Assembly (NCBI RefSeq): GCF_964340395.1 | Contig: NC_135560.1 | Location: 14,680,098 to 14,744,097 of the forward strand | Reading direction: 5' to 3' | DNA length: 64,000 nucleotides | Source of the DNA: Glandiceps talaboti | Lineage: Eukaryota; Hemichordata; Enteropneusta; Spengelidae | Shown: piece after piece, positions 61,201 to 64,000 of the stretch | Position numbering within the stretch: the stretch's first letter is position 1 | Layout: the number at the start of each line of letters is the position of its first letter | Position numbers and translations under genes: made by a program | Notes under the pieces: model-generated | Seen by the model: only the letters and a program-made list of their open reading frames with translations | Told to the model about the DNA's origin: nothing | Databases searched by the model: none

Positions 61201-63690
61201 TTATTTTTGCTCGTAGAACTTGAGACAAACGCGTTTCCACATATTCTCCGTTTTGAAATACATTTCATTCCAGCAAACCACTAATGTAACAAACAGAAAA
61301 AAATACAATCGGTCACTTTGGTGGTCTCTGTTGATGATGACACAACAAGTTTTGGCTAGGTATTTACTGTTTATCCTGTCTGCCATTGATGGCCAGTATT
61401 ACATAATGTATCCAGGTCCTAATCCGCAAAGAGAAATACAACGAACCAAGCCGTAGTGTGTCAGTCTCATTGTGTCAACACGGGTTGATAAAAATTCCCT
61501 GCGCCACACTCGGTTGTGAATTGAATTAGAACGGAGCATTAGGACTAATAATACACTTTAAACTCTTGGTGAACTTTGGTATTTCCGAGCCGATAATCAC
61601 AACATCAATAATATCTCAGCGTTAGTTGTCTCTTTTGGTTTATACCTGCCGATCCTAACATGAGATGTGACCCACTCATCTTTCTGAATAGAGTAGAATA
61701 AGTGTTTTAAATTTTTGAAATATTTAGTAAACTCTCGACTCAGCTTTCGTTGAATGATTGACGAGAATTCGTGATGATAAAAGCTGGGATTAAACCTGTA
61801 AAAGGAATGTAAAATCTAAATATTTCCATAAAAACGAAACTATGTTGACATTGTTAAAGGTGGTGTATTGTCAACCAAACGTCGCTCAGCAAGAACCAAA
61901 TTAACGACACAACTTCGCCTCCTCGCGGCTAATTTGATTGGAATGGCCGTTTTACGACTCGTTTGTTCTCTCCCTTTTAATGAGAACATCAGTACAATAT
62001 GTACCGTTACAAAACACACACCAAAACAAAAGAAACTCCCCCACCGACAAATTATCTCCCGGCGAACCACGATACTTTCATTGTATGAGACAGTTCGTGT
62101 TATCGATCGAGTAGGGTTATGCTAGTCAAACTAGAAATCTATTTCTTGTCACGTGACATCTGTATAAACTCCGATAACCATGGTACGGAATAATATTTAG
62201 TAGTTAGTAGGTCGTTCGTCGTCGAACAGTCGTGGTGTTTTCGCTTGCATGTTTGCCAACGTTCCCCGTTACATAATTGCGTATAGAGCCAGGTCACGTC
62301 TTAATCTCCTTCGCTGTCTGAAGTAATTACCCCTATTGAGAAAGTCTTTGAAATGACACTGTATTGTTTTTTAACGTCGGCAACGTTTGCTATACCCAAA
62401 CAGAGCTAGGCCAGGTTGTGTTTTTAAGTCAGCTATTATACCGTGCACAGTCATGGATAAGAACGTACAATGCAAGCGTGCTGACGCGGCCAATTCCGTT
62501 ATATCAGTTGATTCATTTCGATACTGAACAATAATTAAAATTTGGATTTCTGAAACAAATGTCCACACACTTAATGAATACAGGGTATATGTTAACAAAA
62601 AAATGCATGGTGTGAAATTTCAATTTGTTCACATCTTACACACTCATCTGGACTCTCATAATCCATGTACAAACTACTCTTCATTATATTAAGATCCTTA
62701 AAGTTTAATATGCGTAGAACATTTACAGTAGTCAACCTTACTTTGAGTTATGTACCTGTATAACACTGAACAGCAAGGTGTTTTAATTCAAACCGCTGCC
62801 AATAAGGATTTAAAGCAACATTCAACGGTAATCATGTAGCTAAACCTACATTCGTTGAGTTGTAACTGTGAGAAAGATTGTATTGTGTATCTCTCGTCAT
62901 TATTTTTTAAAACATTTCTCCTTTATTGTGTTCCAGGGTACACCGCGGCCGACGCAGAAGAACGTCTATTTAATAAACTGTTTCAGGGCTATAACAGACT
63001 TATACGACCGGTGGTCAATAATTCAGAAGTTCTCAAAGTAGAGTTTGGATTATCAATATCACAGCTTATCAATGTGGTGAGTCTGCGCTGTAGTTGTGTC
63101 GATTGTGACCAGCATGGTGGCGCTACACTATCAATGAGTTCTCGAGATGATTCAATCATAAGATGTACATGTACATGCGTGTACATTGTAACAAATAATA
63201 CGGTGGGGAGGGGGGGGGGGGGCTATTGCGGATTGTCAGCCTGTCATGAAAACATTCGAGGCTTCATGAATAAAATAAACATAAAACATCCAGCAATTTC
63301 TATTTTTCCGAACTAGGGGTATGTGTTGTGATTCTATTTTTGGTATGAAAACACACGACTCGCGGTCATAAGCTTATTCTGACCAGCGGAAACAAAAACG
63401 TGTATAAGATGCCACGTATTAGCACAATCTCCTCATAACATGTTTATGAAATTGTAACTTCATCTAATTTCAACCAACTAACTCATAGTAATAGTCATTT
63501 TGTCTTTGGGCGTCCACGCTTTTCAGAAAGAAAAGAATGAAAGGAATATTTTCATTATGCTGTTATGAAAGTTCTTTATTCTGAAGAGGGGTTATAATGA
63601 ACAATTATTCTCAAATTTTGAATATTTTTTGTCACTTTCTTTCAGGATGAGAAAAATCAAATCATGACGACAAACGTCTGGCTGAAGCAT
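50734..63690 (+). CDS. Nicotinic acetylcholine receptor subunit, 5' part (exons 1-3, continues past window)
   Basis: Coding exons 50821-50866, 62937-63076 and 63646-63690; the span includes a likely 5' UTR from an acceptor (cctttgcag) at 50725-50733. The mature N-terminus carries [18 protein letters not shown] and [13 protein letters not shown], then [15 protein letters not shown]: the loop and beta1-beta2 region of the extracellular domain in Cys-loop nicotinic subunits. Exon sizes and phases (46 bp ending phase 1, 140 bp, 45 bp) match the classic nicotinic pattern. Family role: a pentameric acetylcholine-gated cation channel in the plasma membrane. The sequence is closer to neuronal or muscle heteromeric subunits than to alpha7. 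The vicinal cysteines that define alpha subunits, the Cys-loop and TM1-4 lie beyond the window, so subunit class is open. Confidence 0.88.
50821..50866 (+). CDS. Nicotinic receptor exon 1 (signal peptide)
   Basis: 46 bp from ATG; encodes [15 protein letters not shown], a hydrophobic signal peptide. Donor AAG|GTACGT, phase 1, as needed by exon 2. It lies about 12 kb from exon 2, so another first exon in between is possible, but none as convincing was seen. Confidence 0.7.
51221..51269. repeat. 49-bp direct repeat flanking 1-kb insertion, left
   Basis: Begins ATATTCTAAGCCAAGCGAGT and ends TTCTACAAGG; identical to 52271-52319. Confidence 0.93.
51267..52270. repeat. 1-kb duplicated segment, copy 2 (inside receptor intron 1)
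   Basis: 1004 bp, same orientation as copy 1 and starting 2428 bp downstream. Flanked by 49-bp direct repeats at 51221-51269 and 52271-52319 that are absent around copy 1, so this is the inserted copy. Confidence 0.93.
52271..52319. repeat. 49-bp direct repeat flanking 1-kb insertion, right
   Basis: Identical to 51221-51269, directly after the end of the 1-kb copy. Confidence 0.93.
54156..54194. mobile_element. Short hairpin, CATAGACCC family, copy 2, with flanking direct repeats
   Basis: 39 bp: 9-bp perfect arms CATAGACCC / GGGTCTATG. Flanked on both sides by ATCAAAC (54149-54155 and 54195-54201), which resembles a target site duplication. Confidence 0.55.
55290..55905. repeat. Minisatellite, 53/58-bp unit
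   Basis: At least ten units of the pattern TGTGACATAATAACCACACA, AAATAACTCTACC, TGTGATATCCTGGTAAAA. Two length classes: a 53-bp form, and a 58-bp form carrying GCCACCAGTCC. Left units are more diverged. The open minus-strand frames are repeat artefacts. Confidence 0.9.
55925..56095. repeat. Inverted, diverged units of the same minisatellite
   Basis: Three units in reverse orientation (GTTATTCTGTGGTTATTATT, TTTACCAGGATATC and variants). Together with 55290-55905 they can fold into a long hairpin. Confidence 0.75.
57000..57072. repeat. CATGA and TTTGA pentanucleotide repeats
   Basis: About six ACATG units followed by about six TTTGA units, in receptor intron 1. Confidence 0.92.
58163..58404. 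repeat. GTAT/TG/TGCG microsatellite
   Basis: GTAT, TG, TGCG, GTAT, a short TG run and a long GTAT block, in receptor intron 1. Confidence 0.95.
58767..58824. repeat. CATA microsatellite
   Basis: About fourteen CATA units, in receptor intron 1. Confidence 0.95.
62937..63076 (+). CDS. Nicotinic receptor exon 2 (start of ligand-binding domain)
   Basis: 140 bp, phase 1 to 0. Acceptor ttgtgttccag, donor AATGTG|GTGAGT. It encodes [20 protein letters not shown], then [12 protein letters not shown]. Asn-Asn-Ser before the beta1 strand is a possible glycosylation sequon (NNS). Confidence 0.93.
63077..63645 (+). other. Nicotinic receptor intron 2
   Basis: 569 bp, GT-AG. A G-rich run lies near 63205-63222; otherwise plain. 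Confidence 0.85.
63646..63690 (+). CDS. Nicotinic receptor exon 3 (45 bp)
   Basis: Exactly 45 bp, phase 0 to 0. Acceptor tttctttcag, donor CAT|GTAAGTC. It encodes [15 protein letters not shown], among the most conserved stretches of nicotinic subunits. The gene continues beyond base 64000. Confidence 0.95.
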
Positions 63691-64000
63691 GTAAGTCTTT
63701 ACAAAATATTCTTTCTTTCTTTTTTTAAATAAATTTACATGTCCTTTGTTACATTGACTAAATCTATGATGAAGAGATATATAATTAAACTGTAGTATTC
63801 CCCCATCTTACTATTGTCCTCATCTCAATTAGATGAACAGCTCCACTATATATACTTTTAGTGCTTTACAAACACTAGTACCCGTCAATAAATCGCACTT
63901 ATCTCTCAGTTATACGTCAAAACTTCATTACAATAAATCGCGTACAGTCAAAACTTTCTTTCTTTACTGAACAAGAAATCAGTTCATTGATAATAACGTT
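63691..64000 (+). other. Nicotinic receptor intron 3 (partial)
   Basis: Starts GTAAGTC; the window ends inside this intron. Confidence 0.8.

Larger units (their letters stand above)
50867..62936 (+). other. Nicotinic receptor intron 1
   Basis: About 12.07 kb. Holds the inserted 1-kb copy, the 39-bp hairpin, the 53/58-bp minisatellite with inverted units, and three microsatellites. The rest is unique sequence in which I see no other gene on either strand. Confidence 0.65.

Noticed and set aside
62855-62936. Upstream extension of receptor exon 2 as an alternative start
   Set aside because: The open stretch begins with TTG, not ATG, and contains the intron's pyrimidine tract and acceptor.

Overview
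The window is animal nuclear DNA: AT-rich, gene-poor, full of long compound microsatellites, with split genes using GT-AG introns. Three genes can be read. Two encode arrestin-domain-containing proteins (alpha-arrestins, ARRDC type) and sit head to head. The third is the 5' part of a nicotinic acetylcholine receptor subunit that runs off the right edge. This gene content points to a bilaterian. I favour a marine invertebrate because of the repeat load, but the sequence alone does not name a phylum.

Layout. 1-5429: non-coding flank with microsatellites and an inverted-repeat element at 2996-3372. 5430-9870: alpha-arrestin gene A on the minus strand, 7 exons, 398 aa. 9871-11890: shared upstream region of the divergent pair. 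11891-16136: alpha-arrestin gene B on the plus strand, 7 exons, 375 aa. The first five coding exons of A and B match in length (118, 141, 242/239, 183, 201 bp) and in phase, so the pair arose by duplication with inversion. 16137-50733: about 34 kb with no recognisable gene, holding microsatellites, foldback elements, a 114-bp-period repeat and one copy of a 1-kb duplication. 50734-64000: nicotinic receptor gene on the plus strand. Exon 1 encodes a signal peptide, intron 1 is about 12 kb, exon 2 begins the ligand-binding domain, exon 3 is the family's 45-bp exon, and the rest lies outside the window.

Functionally, alpha-arrestins are adaptors that bring NEDD4-family ubiquitin ligases to membrane cargo through PPxY motifs. 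Both genes keep a PPxY motif, but in different exons. The nicotinic gene is an unrelated neighbour. The most unusual structures are a 1-kb near-perfect duplication inserted in the receptor intron between 49-bp direct repeats, a 39-bp hairpin flanked by 7-bp direct repeats, a two-copy MITE-like family, and several long foldbacks. I found no CRISPR, tRNA, rRNA or prokaryote-type operon.
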